Positions 1 through 7,109 of a stretch of 11,765 bases of DNA are shown here, piece by piece. Source of the stretch: Rhodobacteraceae bacterium UBA996 (GTDB taxonomy: Bacteria; Pseudomonadota; Alphaproteobacteria; Rhodobacterales; Rhodobacteraceae); NCBI GenBank assembly GCA_002291955.1, contig DBBA01000243.1:1-11765 (forward strand), in the 5' to 3' direction. The notes under the pieces are model-generated. The model saw only the letters and a list, made by a program, of their open reading frames with translations, searched no databases and had not been told where the DNA came from. How positions within the stretch are numbered: position 1 is the first letter of the stretch; every line of letters starts with the position of its first letter. Made by a program: the position numbers and the translations under genes.

Positions 1-2
1 CG

Positions 3-659
3 ACGATCCAGATGGGCCTGCCGGTGGCGCGGATCGAGTTGCTCGACGCGCTGACGGTCCGGGCGGTGAACGCCCATTCCGGGATCGGCCTGCCCGAGAC
101 GCCGGTGCTCTTGCTGGAGTTCCACGGGTCGGCGGCGGGCGTGGCGGAACAGGCCGAGAGCTTTCGCCAGATCGCCGACGAAACCGGCGGCACCGCGTTC
201 GACGCCGTGACCCGCCCCGAGGACCGCTCGCGCCTGTGGAAGGCGCGGCACGACGCCTACTGGGCGATCCTGGGCCTGCGGCCGGGGGCGCGGAACGTCA
301 CCACCGATGTGTGCGTGCCGATCTCGCGCCTCGCCGATGCGGTCGAGGCGGCGCGGGCCGAGGCCGAGCGGCTGCGGCTTGTGGCCCCGATCCTGGGCCA
401 TGCGGGCGACGGCAACTTCCACGTGGGCCTGATGGTGGATGAGGCCGACGCGGACGAGGTCGCCCGCGCGCATGCCTTCATCGGCTGGCTGAACGACATG
501 GCGCTGGCGATGGGCGGCACCTGCACGGGCGAGCACGGTGTCGGTCAGGGCAAGCGGCGCTATTTGGCGAAGGAAGCCGGCGAGGGGCTGGCGGTGATGG
601 CGGCGGTCAAGGCCGCGCTTGACCCGGCGGGCATCCTGAACCCCGGCAAGATCCTGTGA
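3..659 (+). CDS. FAD-linked oxidase C-terminal part, D-lactate dehydrogenase (cytochrome) type; 5' end outside window
   Basis: This is the 3' part of a flavin-dependent 2-hydroxyacid dehydrogenase that probably oxidises D-lactate (or a related D-2-hydroxy acid) to the 2-oxo acid and passes electrons to cytochrome c or quinone. The frame is open to the left edge, and the ATG at 12 lies inside the domain (preceded by Thr-Ile-Gln), so the gene starts upstream. What is visible matches the FAD-oxidase C-terminal domain. It has RLWKARHDAYWAI followed by TTDVCVPISRLA, typical of the DLD branch. It also has the GHAGDGNFH motif near 397-423, whose histidines lie at the metal/substrate site in this family, then CTGEHGVGQGKR near 520-555, and it ends with the usual LNPGKIL. 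The FAD-binding N-terminal half is not in the window. GlcD-like glycolate oxidase is the main alternative. The downstream oxidoreductase begins 7 bases after the stop, so the two are probably co-transcribed. Confidence 0.9.
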   Translation, partial: TIQMGLPVARIELLDALTVRAVNAHSGIGLPETPVLLLEFHGSAAGVAEQAESFRQIADETGGTAFDAVTRPEDRSRLWKARHDAYWAILGLRPGARNVTTDVCVPISRLADAVEAARAEAERLRLVAPILGHAGDGNFHVGLMVDEADADEVARAHAFIGWLNDMALAMGGTCTGEHGVGQGKRRYLAKEAGEGLAVMAAVKAALDPAGILNPGKIL

Positions 660-666
660 GGACACG

Positions 667-1641
667 ATGGCAAAGACGGTGATCATCGAGGCGCATGGTG
701 GCCCCGAGAACCTGAAGATCGTGGACCGTCCGGTGGGCGAGCCCGGCCCCGGGCAGATCCGCATCCGCCACCACGCCTGCGGGCTGAACTTCATCGACAC
801 CTACCAGCGGACGGGCCTGTATCCCCTCGCCCTGCCCCATGCGCTGGGCATGGAAGGCGCGGGCGTGGTGGACGCGGTGGGCGAGGGCGTGACACATCTG
901 GCCGCCGGCGACCGTGCCGCCTATGCGAGCAACCCGCCCGGCGCCTGGTGCGAGGCGCGGGTGATGCCCGCGGCCCAGGTCGTGAAACTCCCCGATGCGG
1001 TGGGCTTCGACACGGCGGCGGCGATCATGCTCAAGGGCATGACGGTGAACTACCTGTTCCGCCGGGTGGTGCCGGTGCCGCGCGGGTCCTGGGTCCTGTT
1101 CCATGCCGCCGCGGGCGGCGTGGGCCTGCTCGCCTGCCAGTGGGCGCGGGCCGAGGGCGTGCACCTGATCGGCACCGCGGGGTCCGACGACAAATGCGCG
1201 CTGGCCCGGGACGCCGGGGCGGAACACGTCATCAACTACCGCACCGAGGACTGGGTGGCGCGCGTGCGCGAGATCACCGGCGGGCGCGGCGTGGACGTGG
1301 TGATGGACGGGGTGGGCAAGGATACCTTCGACGGCTCGCTCGACTGCCTGCGGCCGCTGGGCTGCATGATCTCGTTCGGCAATGCCTCGGGTCCGGTGCC
1401 GCCCGTCAGCATCGCCACGCTGGCGGCCAAGGGGTCGCTCCTGCTGACGCGGCAGACGCTGTTCACCCACATCGCCAATCCCGACACCTGCCGCGCAATG
1501 GCAGGTGAGGTGTTCGACATGGTGGCATCGGGCCGGGTCGGCGTCCGGATCACCGAACGCCGCCCGCTGGATCAGGTGGCTGACGCCCAGCGCGCGCTGG
1601 AAGGGCGGGCAACAACCGGGATCACGGTGCTGATCCCCTGA
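667..1641 (+). CDS. qor: Zinc-free NADPH:quinone oxidoreductase (QOR/zeta-crystallin family)
   Basis: This 324-residue medium-chain dehydrogenase/reductase is predicted to reduce quinones or other activated carbonyl/alkene substrates with NADPH in the cytosol. The N-terminal GroES-like half carries GLNFIDTYQRTGLY (about 40-52), the zeta-crystallin signature, and GMEGAGVV (61-68). The Rossmann half has the nucleotide-binding A-A-A-G-G-V-G segment at 147-153, then H-L-I-G-T and DAGAEHVINY (near 180). The structural and catalytic zinc ligands of alcohol dehydrogenases are absent, which separates it from that group. Length is normal for the family (about 320-330). The ATG at 667 is preceded by GAGGA at 658-662, which overlaps the upstream TGA. 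That suggests translational coupling with the FAD oxidase. The exact substrate cannot be read from sequence. The symbol reflects family assignment only. Confidence 0.92.
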   Translation: MAKTVIIEAHGGPENLKIVDRPVGEPGPGQIRIRHHACGLNFIDTYQRTGLYPLALPHALGMEGAGVVDAVGEGVTHLAAGDRAAYASNPPGAWCEARVMPAAQVVKLPDAVGFDTAAAIMLKGMTVNYLFRRVVPVPRGSWVLFHAAAGGVGLLACQWARAEGVHLIGTAGSDDKCALARDAGAEHVINYRTEDWVARVREITGGRGVDVVMDGVGKDTFDGSLDCLRPLGCMISFGNASGPVPPVSIATLAAKGSLLLTRQTLFTHIANPDTCRAMAGEVFDMVASGRVGVRITERRPLDQVADAQRALEGRATTGITVLIP

Positions 1642-1642
1642 T

Positions 1643-1709
1643 ACAGGGGCCGCAGGGAGGCACGTCGGCGCGGCCGCGGGGTCACCCGGCGGTTTTCCAC
1701 CGGCCCTGT
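1643..1709 (+). terminator. Candidate hairpin after the quinone oxidoreductase
   Basis: The arm ACAGGGGCCG at 1643-1652 can pair with CGGCCCTGT at 1701-1709, with one bulged G. An alternative smaller hairpin, CCGGCGG-TTTT-CCACCGG at 1686-1703 with one mismatch, shares bases with it, so the two are mutually exclusive. Neither is followed by a run of T, so a classic intrinsic terminator is not proven. The structure lies between qor and sqdB and could end the first transcript. In DNA this GC-rich, weak hairpins also arise by chance. Confidence 0.3.
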
Positions 1710-1826
1710 CCCGCCACCCTTGCCGGCCCGACCCGAATGTCGTCCAGTTGTCACCATTCCGCAGAAGAAAGGTGCCGCAGGCAAGCAGGCCCCTGCGCGG
1801 CATGGGCACAGAACAGGAGCAGAGAC

Positions 1827-3047
1827 ATGAAGATCGCGGTTCTTGGCGGGGATGGGTTCGTCGGCTGGCCCACCACGCTGCACCTGTCCAACCTCGGGCA
1901 CGAGGTCCACATCGTGGACAACCTGTCGCGCCGCTGGATCGACACCGAACTGGGCGTGCAGTCGCTGACGCCGATGGATTCGATCCAGGAACGCTGCCGC
2001 ATCTGGCACGACCTGACCGGGCGGCGGCTGCACTTCCACCTCCTCGACCTCGCCCGCGATTACGAACGGGTGAAGGCCTGGCTGATCGAGCACTGCCCCG
2101 ACGCGGTCGTCCACTTCGCCGAACAGCGCGCCGCGCCCTATTCGATGAAATCCGACCGCCACAAGGTCTATACCGTCACCAACAACGTCGGCGCGACGCA
2201 CAACCTTCTGGCGGCGCTGGTGGAAAGCGGGATCGACGCGCATGTGGTGCACCTGGGCACGATGGGCGTCTACGGCTATTCCAGCGTGGGGGCCACGATC
2301 CCCGAGGGTTACCTCGACGTCGACATCACGACGCCCGGCGGCGCCAAGGTTCCCCAGCAGATCCTGTATCCGACGCGCCCCGGCTCGGTCTACCACATGA
2401 CCAAGAGCCTCGATCAGATCCTGTTCCAGTTCTACGCCCAGAACGACGGCCTCCGGATCACCGACCTGCACCAGGGCATCGTCTGGGGCACGCACACCGA
2501 CCAGACCCGCCGCCATCCGCAACTCATCAACCGCTTCGACTACGATGGCGACTACGGCACGGTCCTGAACCGCTTCCTGATCCAGGCGGCGATCGACCAT
2601 CCGCTGACCGTCCACGGCACGGGCGGGCAGACGCGGGCCTTCATCCACATCCAGGACAGCGTGCGCTGCATCGAACTGGCGCTGGGCAGCCCGCCGCGCG
2701 CGGGCGACCGGGTCGAGATCTTCAACCAGATGACCGAGACCCACCGCGTCCGTGACCTCGCCGACCTGGTCGCGCGGGTCACCGGGGCGCGCGTGGCCTA
2801 CCTGCCGAACCCGCGCAAGGAAGCGGCCGAGAACGAGCTTGTCGTGGACAACGCCAAGTTCCTCGCCCTCGGCCTCCAGCCCACGACGCTGGCCGAAGGC
2901 CTTCTGGCCGAAGTCGTGGACGTCGCCCGCAAGTTCGCCCACCGGATCGACCGTTCCCGTGTCCCCGCCGTCTCGGCCTGGACGCGCGACCTGGCCGCCA
3001 AGGTCGAGCACGACCCCGAGGGGCGGCGGCTCAAGTCCGTCTCATGA
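1827..3047 (+). CDS. sqdB: UDP-sulfoquinovose synthase SqdB
   Basis: SqdB converts UDP-glucose plus sulfite to UDP-sulfoquinovose, the head-group donor for the sulfolipid SQDG. It is an extended short-chain dehydrogenase (SDR) enzyme with bound NAD. The 406-residue length matches bacterial SqdB. Visible are the NAD-binding GGDGFVG at 7-13, followed by W-P-T typical of SqdB. The catalytic Thr145 lies in LGTMGVYGY, and Y-H-M-T-K supplies Tyr189 and Lys193, giving the Thr/Tyr/Lys set known from plant SQD1. HFAEQRAAPYSMK (96-108) and YPTRPGSVYHMTKSLDQ are also characteristic. I chose the ATG at 1827 because AGGAG lies at 1815-1819 and the GxxGxxG motif must sit near the N terminus. An upstream in-frame ATG at 1737 would add 30 unconserved residues. 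It is the first gene of a three-gene operon and its TGA overlaps the sqdD start. Confidence 0.97.
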   Translation: MKIAVLGGDGFVGWPTTLHLSNLGHEVHIVDNLSRRWIDTELGVQSLTPMDSIQERCRIWHDLTGRRLHFHLLDLARDYERVKAWLIEHCPDAVVHFAEQRAAPYSMKSDRHKVYTVTNNVGATHNLLAALVESGIDAHVVHLGTMGVYGYSSVGATIPEGYLDVDITTPGGAKVPQQILYPTRPGSVYHMTKSLDQILFQFYAQNDGLRITDLHQGIVWGTHTDQTRRHPQLINRFDYDGDYGTVLNRFLIQAAIDHPLTVHGTGGQTRAFIHIQDSVRCIELALGSPPRAGDRVEIFNQMTETHRVRDLADLVARVTGARVAYLPNPRKEAAENELVVDNAKFLALGLQPTTLAEGLLAEVVDVARKFAHRIDRSRVPAVSAWTRDLAAKVEHDPEGRRLKSVS

Positions 3048-3883
3048 CGGCGGCATCCCGACCGCCGAAGGGCGAGACCGCCTTTGTCACCCTCGTGACG
3101 AACGCCGACTTCGCCCTGGGCGCCCGCGCGCTTCTCCGCTCCCTGCGCCTGACCGACTCGGGGGCGGACCTTGCCGTGATGCACACCGATGGTGTGGCTT
3201 CCGACGCGCTGGCACCGTTGGCGGCGCAAGGCGCACGGCTGGTGCCCGTCGACCTCCTGCCGACGTCGGACGCCTTCAACCACGCGCACGGCAAGGCTGA
3301 GCTGCACGGTCGCGCCCCCTTCACCAAGGGGCAGAAGCCCCCCTTCCACACGCCGCTCGACAACTTCGCCAAGCTCCGCCTCTGGCAACTCGACTACGCC
3401 CGAGTCGTGTTCCTCGATGCCGACACGCTGGTCCTGCGGAACATCGACCGGCTGTTCGGCTACCCCGAATTCAGCGCCGCCCCGAACGTCTACGAAGCAC
3501 TCGCCGACTTCCGCCGCCTGAACTCCGGCGTCTTCACCGCCCGGCCCGACCCTGCCACCTTCGACCGGATGCTGGCGCGCCTCGACGCCCCGGGCGCCTT
3601 CTGGCGGCGGACCGACCAGACCTTCCTGCAGGACTATTTCCCCGACTGGCACGGGCTGCCGGTCTTCGACAACATGCTGCAATACGTCTGGCTGGACCTG
3701 CCCGACCTCTGGCACTGGCCGTCGATCCGGGTGCTGCACTACCAGTACGAGAAGCCCTGGCAGGTGCCGCACCCGCGCGCCGACGCGCTGCGCCCCCTGA
3801 TCGACCTCTGGCACGCCTACGCGGGCGACGGTCCCGTGCCCCCGACCGACAGCCTTCCGCCCCCGCCCGGGGCCGCCCCGTGA
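3044..3883 (+). CDS. sqdD: SqdD, glycosyltransferase family 8-type protein of sulfolipid synthesis
   Basis: This 279-residue glycosyltransferase probably moves sulfoquinovose from UDP-sulfoquinovose to a lipid or glycerol-type acceptor in the last steps of SQDG assembly at the cytoplasmic membrane. It has the GT-A fold marks of family GT8 (glycogenin/galactinol-synthase-like). These are an N-terminal AFVTLVTNADFALGARALLRSL, the metal/nucleotide-binding D-A-D at 125-127 within VFLDADTLVLRNID, N-S-G-V-F at 160-164, and HYQYEKPW near the C terminus as a second conserved histidine block. No transmembrane segment is visible, so any membrane contact would be peripheral. Its ATG lies inside the sqdB stop (ATGA at 3044-3047), so translation is probably coupled. 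In R. sphaeroides sqdD sits between sqdB and sqdC, as here, which supports the symbol. The acceptor is inferred from that pathway, not from this sequence. Confidence 0.93.
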   Translation: MTAASRPPKGETAFVTLVTNADFALGARALLRSLRLTDSGADLAVMHTDGVASDALAPLAAQGARLVPVDLLPTSDAFNHAHGKAELHGRAPFTKGQKPPFHTPLDNFAKLRLWQLDYARVVFLDADTLVLRNIDRLFGYPEFSAAPNVYEALADFRRLNSGVFTARPDPATFDRMLARLDAPGAFWRRTDQTFLQDYFPDWHGLPVFDNMLQYVWLDLPDLWHWPSIRVLHYQYEKPWQVPHPRADALRPLIDLWHAYAGDGPVPPTDSLPPPPGAAP

Positions 3884-4752
3884 GGATCGCGCTCACCGGC
3901 GCCACGGGCTTCGTCGGCCACCATGCGGTCACCCATCTGCTGGCCTCGGGCTGCGCGGTCACCGCCCTGGGCCGCCGCCCGGCACCGCACCCGGGGGCGC
4001 GCTTCCTGCCCTTCGACCTGGACGGTCCCGCACCCGACCTTGGCGGTCACGACGTGCTCATCCACGCGGCGCTGTCCCACGTTCCCGGCCGCTACCGGGG
4101 CGGCGAAGGCGACGCGCCCGGCGACTTCCTGCGCCGCAACCTTCACGGAACGCTCCGCCTGTTCGACGCCGCCCGGGACCACGGCGTGCCGCGCATCCTG
4201 TTCCTGTCGTCCCGCGCGGTCTATGGCGACTACCCGCCCGGAACCCCCCTGCCCGAGGACCTGCCGCCGCGCCCGGACACGCTCTATGGCCAGGTCAAGC
4301 ACCAGGCCGAGCAGGCGCTGGCGGGGCTCGCGGGTCCCGGGCTGACGGTCGCCAGCCTGCGGGCGACCGGCGTCTACGGCCCGCCCGTTGCCGGGCTCGC
4401 GCACAAGTGGGCGCTATTGCTTGCGGACTTCGCGCAGCACCGCCCGATCCCGCCCCGCGCCGCGACCGAGGTGCATGCCGCCGACCTGGCCGAAGCTTTG
4501 CGCCTTCTGGCCATCGCTGCACCGGCCGACCTGGCCCCCGGCCTGTTCAACCTGTCGGACGTCGTGCTGGACCGGCACGATCTTCTGGCGCGCTACGCCG
4601 ACCTCGCCGCCCTTGACGCCCCGCTTCCCCCGCGGGCCGACACAAGCCGGATCAGCGTCATGCCGACCGACCGGATCCGGCGCCTGGGCTGGCACCCGTC
4701 GGGTCTGTCCCGCCTCGACGAAACCCTCGCCGCACTGGTCCGGGGCACCTGA
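3880..4752 (+). CDS. sqdC: SqdC, NAD(P)-dependent epimerase/reductase-like protein of sulfolipid synthesis
   Basis: This is an extended short-chain dehydrogenase of 290 residues. The N terminus carries the dinucleotide-binding GATGFVG at 7-13. The catalytic region has LSSRAVYGDY with Ser110/Ser111, and Y-G-Q-V-K supplies Tyr136 and Lys140. The middle contains RATGVYGPPV and a late H-A-A-D-L-A-E block, both typical of NAD-dependent epimerases. It starts with GTG at 3880, overlapping the sqdD TGA by four bases (GTGA); the next in-frame start would remove the Rossmann motif. In R. sphaeroides the gene in this position is sqdC, and mutants there accumulate a sulfoquinovosyl-dihydroxyacetone species, so a reductase-like step on the sulfoquinovosyl intermediate is likely. 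The reaction itself cannot be read from the motifs. It is the last gene of the operon and is followed by a 237-base gap. Confidence 0.9.
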   Translation: MRIALTGATGFVGHHAVTHLLASGCAVTALGRRPAPHPGARFLPFDLDGPAPDLGGHDVLIHAALSHVPGRYRGGEGDAPGDFLRRNLHGTLRLFDAARDHGVPRILFLSSRAVYGDYPPGTPLPEDLPPRPDTLYGQVKHQAEQALAGLAGPGLTVASLRATGVYGPPVAGLAHKWALLLADFAQHRPIPPRAATEVHAADLAEALRLLAIAAPADLAPGLFNLSDVVLDRHDLLARYADLAALDAPLPPRADTSRISVMPTDRIRRLGWHPSGLSRLDETLAALVRGT

Positions 4753-4897
4753 CGCCGACGCCGCCGACGCGGGCGACGGATGACAAGACGACCGGAGGAC
4801 TCCCGCCCGCACGGACTGCCCGTGGCGCCGATGCCGGATGCGGCAGGTGGGTCGAGACCCGGAGGCCGGAGGCAAGCGCCACGCGCGACCGTCCCGG

Positions 4898-4946
4898 CGG
4901 CGCCCGGCCCGACCAGCGCGCCTATGTCACAGGGCGCCGGGCGCCG
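4898..4946 (+). repeat. Perfect 10-bp inverted repeat upstream of the B12-binding gene
   Basis: CGGCGCCCGG at 4898-4907 is the exact reverse complement of CCGGGCGCCG at 4937-4946, with 29 bases between. A partial second copy of the right arm (GGGCGCC at 4932-4938) allows an alternative pairing with the same left arm. The element ends 43 bases before the start codon at 4990, so it would lie in or near the 5' leader of that gene or in the 3' region of the sqd transcript. It could be a terminator stem for sqdC or a leader structure. No T-run follows it. The high GC content raises the chance of such repeats. Confidence 0.35.
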
Positions 4947-4989
4947 CATCGCCTTAAGGTCCATCGGCGCAACCACAGGCAGGTGACCG

Positions 4990-5811
4990 ATGGGCAACGC
5001 CAGCCGCGGCATGGATCCCGACCTCGTCGGCCGCGCGGCATCGGTCTTTTCGGCCAAGGCCACCGTCCTCGATCCCTCCACCCTCCAGGCACTGGCGGGG
5101 GATGTCCTACGCCATGTGGCCGGACGGGCGCAGTCCACGCGACAAGCCGCATCGGCCAGCCCGCCCGCCCCCCGCCTGTCGGAATTCTGCGCGACGCTCC
5201 TCGGTCCAGGGCACGAGTTGCCCCTGCGGTTCCTCGAAGCCCGCAAGGCCGAGGGCGCGTCCTTCGACGCCCTGTGTCTCGACTATCTAGGCGCGGCGGC
5301 CGTCTGGATGGGCCGGGCCTGGGACGAGGACCGGCTGTCGTTCCTCGAGGTGACGGTGGCGGTCGGCCGGCTCTATGCCCTGATGCGGGCCATGCGGGAC
5401 CAGATGCAGCCGGTCGGCCCGGCGTCGGGCAGGCCGCGCCAGGCCCTGTTCGCGAGCGTCCCCGGCGAGGACCACCGGCTGGGGATCACGCTGGCCGCGG
5501 ACATGTTCCGCACCGGCGGGTGGGACGTCGAGCTGCTCACGGGGTGCGACCATGACACCCTTGTGGCGACGGCGGAACGGCTGCAGCCGCCGGTCATCGG
5601 CCTGTCCCTCAGTTCCGAGGATCGTCTGGCGGCCCTGGCCCGGCTAGTCGTGGCACTGCGGCTCGTGGCCTCCGGGTCGATCCTCGCCGTGGCACCGCCC
5701 GCGACCATGGACGATGCCGCGCTGGCGGCGGTCATCGACACCGACCTGGTGATCCGCGACGCCACCATCGCCCGGGCGGCGCTGGACGAACGGCTGCGGC
5801 AACCGGCCTAG
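4990..5811 (+). CDS. B12-binding (SCHIC-like) sensor protein related to PpaA/AerR
   Basis: The 273-residue soluble protein resembles the alphaproteobacterial PpaA/AerR group, which bind cobalamin or heme and act as light/redox antirepressors without contacting DNA themselves. Residues 90-135 form the helical cap, where W-M-G-R-A-W-D at 106-112 is followed by L-S-F-L-E-V-T-V near 116-123. From about 150 comes a Rossmann-like B12 domain: E-D-H-R-L-G at 160-165 supplies His162, the expected lower axial ligand, with Glu in place of the usual Asp. I-G-L-S-L-S at 203-208 matches the S-x-L motif. The usual G-G motif is replaced by A-V-A-P-P near 233-237, so ligand preference is uncertain. No helix-turn-helix is visible. 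The ATG at 4990 follows AGGTGA at 4981-4986. It lies apart from any visible photosynthesis gene, directly after sqdC and convergent with a Crp/Fnr gene. The target regulator is unknown. Confidence 0.75.
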   Translation: MGNASRGMDPDLVGRAASVFSAKATVLDPSTLQALAGDVLRHVAGRAQSTRQAASASPPAPRLSEFCATLLGPGHELPLRFLEARKAEGASFDALCLDYLGAAAVWMGRAWDEDRLSFLEVTVAVGRLYALMRAMRDQMQPVGPASGRPRQALFASVPGEDHRLGITLAADMFRTGGWDVELLTGCDHDTLVATAERLQPPVIGLSLSSEDRLAALARLVVALRLVASGSILAVAPPATMDDAALAAVIDTDLVIRDATIARAALDERLRQPA

Positions 5812-5825
5812 GCGCCCAGGTCGGG

Positions 5826-5875
5826 CCCTGCCGACGGGCTGCGGGCAGCGACCCGCAGCGCAGGGCGCGGCAGGG
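5826..5875. terminator. Nested hairpin between convergent regulator genes
   Basis: An outer stem CCCTGCCG (5826-5833) pairs exactly with CGGCAGGG (5868-5875). Inside it, GCTGCGGG (5838-5845) pairs exactly with CCCGCAGC (5852-5859) across a 6-base loop. The whole element fills most of the 67-base gap between two convergent stop codons (5811 and 5879-5881), so it can fold from either strand. This is the position expected for a shared bidirectional terminator. There is no T-run on either side, so termination could be Rho-assisted, or the hairpin may protect 3' ends. Confidence 0.65.
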
Positions 5876-5878
5876 ATC

Positions 5879-6610
5879 CTAGCGCAGAAGCGGGCCGTCG
5901 TGGTCGAGATAGGCGTTGTCGAACTGTGCCAGGTCGCACAGGCGCGCGACGTCATCGAAGACGACCCGGCCGTTCTGGAAGGTGAGCATCCCTTCTTCCC
6001 GCAGTTGTCGCAGCACGCGGTTGATGTGGACCGCGCTCAGACCCAGCGTGTCGGCAAGCTGATACTGGGTCAGCGGGCAGTCGAAGCCACCGCTGTCCCC
6101 CCGCCCCACGAGCTTCAGCCGCGCGGCGAGTTCCAGCAGGAAGTGCGCCGTGCGTTCCTCGGCATTGCGGCGGCCCAGGTTCACCAGATGCTCGACCACC
6201 ATCGCCTCGTCGCGCGAGATGGCCCACAGGACGGCCGTGGCCAGCCGCGGCGAGGTGGAGAACGCATCCAGCACGTCTGCCGCAAGCACCTCGGACGCCT
6301 CGATGCGTGTCAGCGCCTCGACGCTGTGGTCCGAGGTGCGGAACAGGATGCTGCGCAGGCCCAGGAAGTCGCCGGGAACCTGGATATCGACGATCTGCCG
6401 CTCGCCTCCGGGCAACAGCTTGTACGAACAGGCCCAACCGTCTGCCAGGATGAAGGCCGAGGCATCGCGCTGCCCTTCGTGGACAAGCTCGTGCCCGGGA
6501 AGGAAGCTGCGCCGCCGGCGGTGCAGCCCGGCAAGGATGGCCAGGTCGCTGTCCCCGAGGGCGACATAGGCCGACAGCTTGCGCGACAGCGGGCTTTCGG
6601 TGGTCGGCAT
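5879..6610 (-). CDS. Crp/Fnr-family transcriptional regulator
   Basis: The 243-residue protein has the two-domain Crp/Fnr plan. A cyclic-nucleotide-binding-type beta-roll covers about 30-118 (F-L-P-G-H-E-L-V-H-E-G, then GERQIVDIQVPGDFLGL). A long dimerisation helix follows, then a winged helix-turn-helix at about 180-212 (TQYQLADTLGLSAVHINRVL and REEGMLTFQNGRV). The four-cysteine iron-sulfur set of FNR is missing; only Cys61, Cys178 and Cys225 are present and none forms an N-terminal cluster. The phosphate-binding R-S cassette of true cAMP receptors is not seen, so the effector is unknown. I start it at the ATG at 6608-6610, preceded on its strand by GGGGTG about 4 bases away. The frame stays open to 6928, but those extra 106 residues look like unselected, arginine-rich noncoding translation. 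It is divergent from the 81-residue gene and convergent with the B12-binding gene. Confidence 0.9.
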   Translation of the reverse strand: MPTTESPLSRKLSAYVALGDSDLAILAGLHRRRRSFLPGHELVHEGQRDASAFILADGWACSYKLLPGGERQIVDIQVPGDFLGLRSILFRTSDHSVEALTRIEASEVLAADVLDAFSTSPRLATAVLWAISRDEAMVVEHLVNLGRRNAEERTAHFLLELAARLKLVGRGDSGGFDCPLTQYQLADTLGLSAVHINRVLRQLREEGMLTFQNGRVVFDDVARLCDLAQFDNAYLDHDGPLLR

Positions 6611-6795
6611 CGGGCACCCCGTGTGAATGTGCGGGCAATCGGGTCGTCGCGGGCGGGATCGATGCGCAGGAGCGGTGCGGGACTGCTCCAGATCAGCACG
6701 GCCTAACAGAAAACGCGCAGAATGGCGAGGCTGGCCGCCCATCTCCCGGTGCGGCCGGTGGCGTCCTGCCACATCATCAGAAGGATGACCGCCCG
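6611..6795. promoter_or_regulatory. Divergent intergenic region (Crp/Fnr gene and small gene)
   Basis: These 185 bases separate the divergent start codons at 6610 (minus) and 6796 (plus), so both promoters should lie here. I searched by eye for an FNR/Crp-like dyad (TTGAT-N4-ATCAA) and for a GGAAC...CGTT stress-sigma promoter on either strand and found neither. The region is less GC-dominated around 6705-6720 (CCTAACAGAAAACGC), which could be near a -10 element. No individual element can be assigned with confidence. Confidence 0.4.
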
Positions 6796-7041
6796 ATGCC
6801 CGTTCCCCCCGATGCCGCGGGTCACGCCGCACTTGCCATCTGCGAGGCGCTTCTGCTGGCGCTGAACGACCACAATGTCCTGCCCGAGAAGGAGATCGTC
6901 GGGGTCCTGCAGGACGCCGCCGCCGCACACCGCTACGCGCCCCCGGGCACCGGGGACGCCATGCACGCGTCGGTCGATGCCTTGATCACGTCCATCATCG
7001 CGGGCGGGAACTCGGTTCGTCGGCGCCAGGGGCGCGGGTGA
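6796..7041 (+). CDS. Small conserved-type hypothetical protein, 81 residues
   Basis: I do not recognise a characterised family. The protein is predicted soluble and mostly helical. An N-terminal helix holds H-A-A-L-A-I-C-E-A-L-L-L-A-L near 10-23, then N-D-H-N-V-L-P-E-K-E-I (24-34), a second amphipathic helix V-G-V-L-Q-D-A-A-A-A-H-R (35-46), and a third helix A-S-V-D-A-L-I-T-S-I-I-A (58-69), ending in a short arginine-rich tail. It resembles small accessory proteins often found in alphaproteobacterial genomes, but that is memory of a pattern, not a match. The ATG is supported by AGAAGGATG at 6779-6787, eight bases upstream, and by normal codon bias. It is transcribed away from the Crp/Fnr gene, so that regulator may control it; this is inferred only from position. 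The next gene is convergent. Confidence 0.75.
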   Translation: MPVPPDAAGHAALAICEALLLALNDHNVLPEKEIVGVLQDAAAAHRYAPPGTGDAMHASVDALITSIIAGGNSVRRRQGRG

Positions 7042-7109
7042 CCGGGTTCCCTGCCGGCCTTGGCCCGGGCCTGGCGGACAGGGGGCGTTCGGCGGTGACC
7101 GTCCGCGCG

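Noticed and set aside
607..1809. 400-codon minus-strand frame opposite the quinone oxidoreductase
   Set aside because: It is an antisense shadow of a well-supported gene. Its composition is His/Arg/Pro/Gly-rich with no recognisable motif.
1572..3011. 479-codon open frame on the minus strand opposite sqdB
   Set aside because: It lies wholly opposite a gene with full SqdB motifs. Its translation is a string of Val/Asp/Gly/Arg typical of antisense frames in GC-rich DNA, with no domain signature.
2798..3814. 338-codon minus-strand frame opposite sqdB/sqdD
   Set aside because: It spans the junction of two confidently identified coupled genes and shows only low-complexity Val/Gly/Glu content.
4780..4986. 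68-codon plus-strand frame in the gap after sqdC
   Set aside because: Pro/Arg/Gly-rich composition, no hydrophobic core and only a weak ribosome site. It fits noncoding GC-rich DNA.
6611..6928. 106-residue N-terminal extension of the Crp/Fnr regulator
   Set aside because: The extra residues are Arg/Pro-rich with no fold signature and would overlap the divergent 81-residue gene. A normal Crp/Fnr length is obtained from the ATG at 6610.
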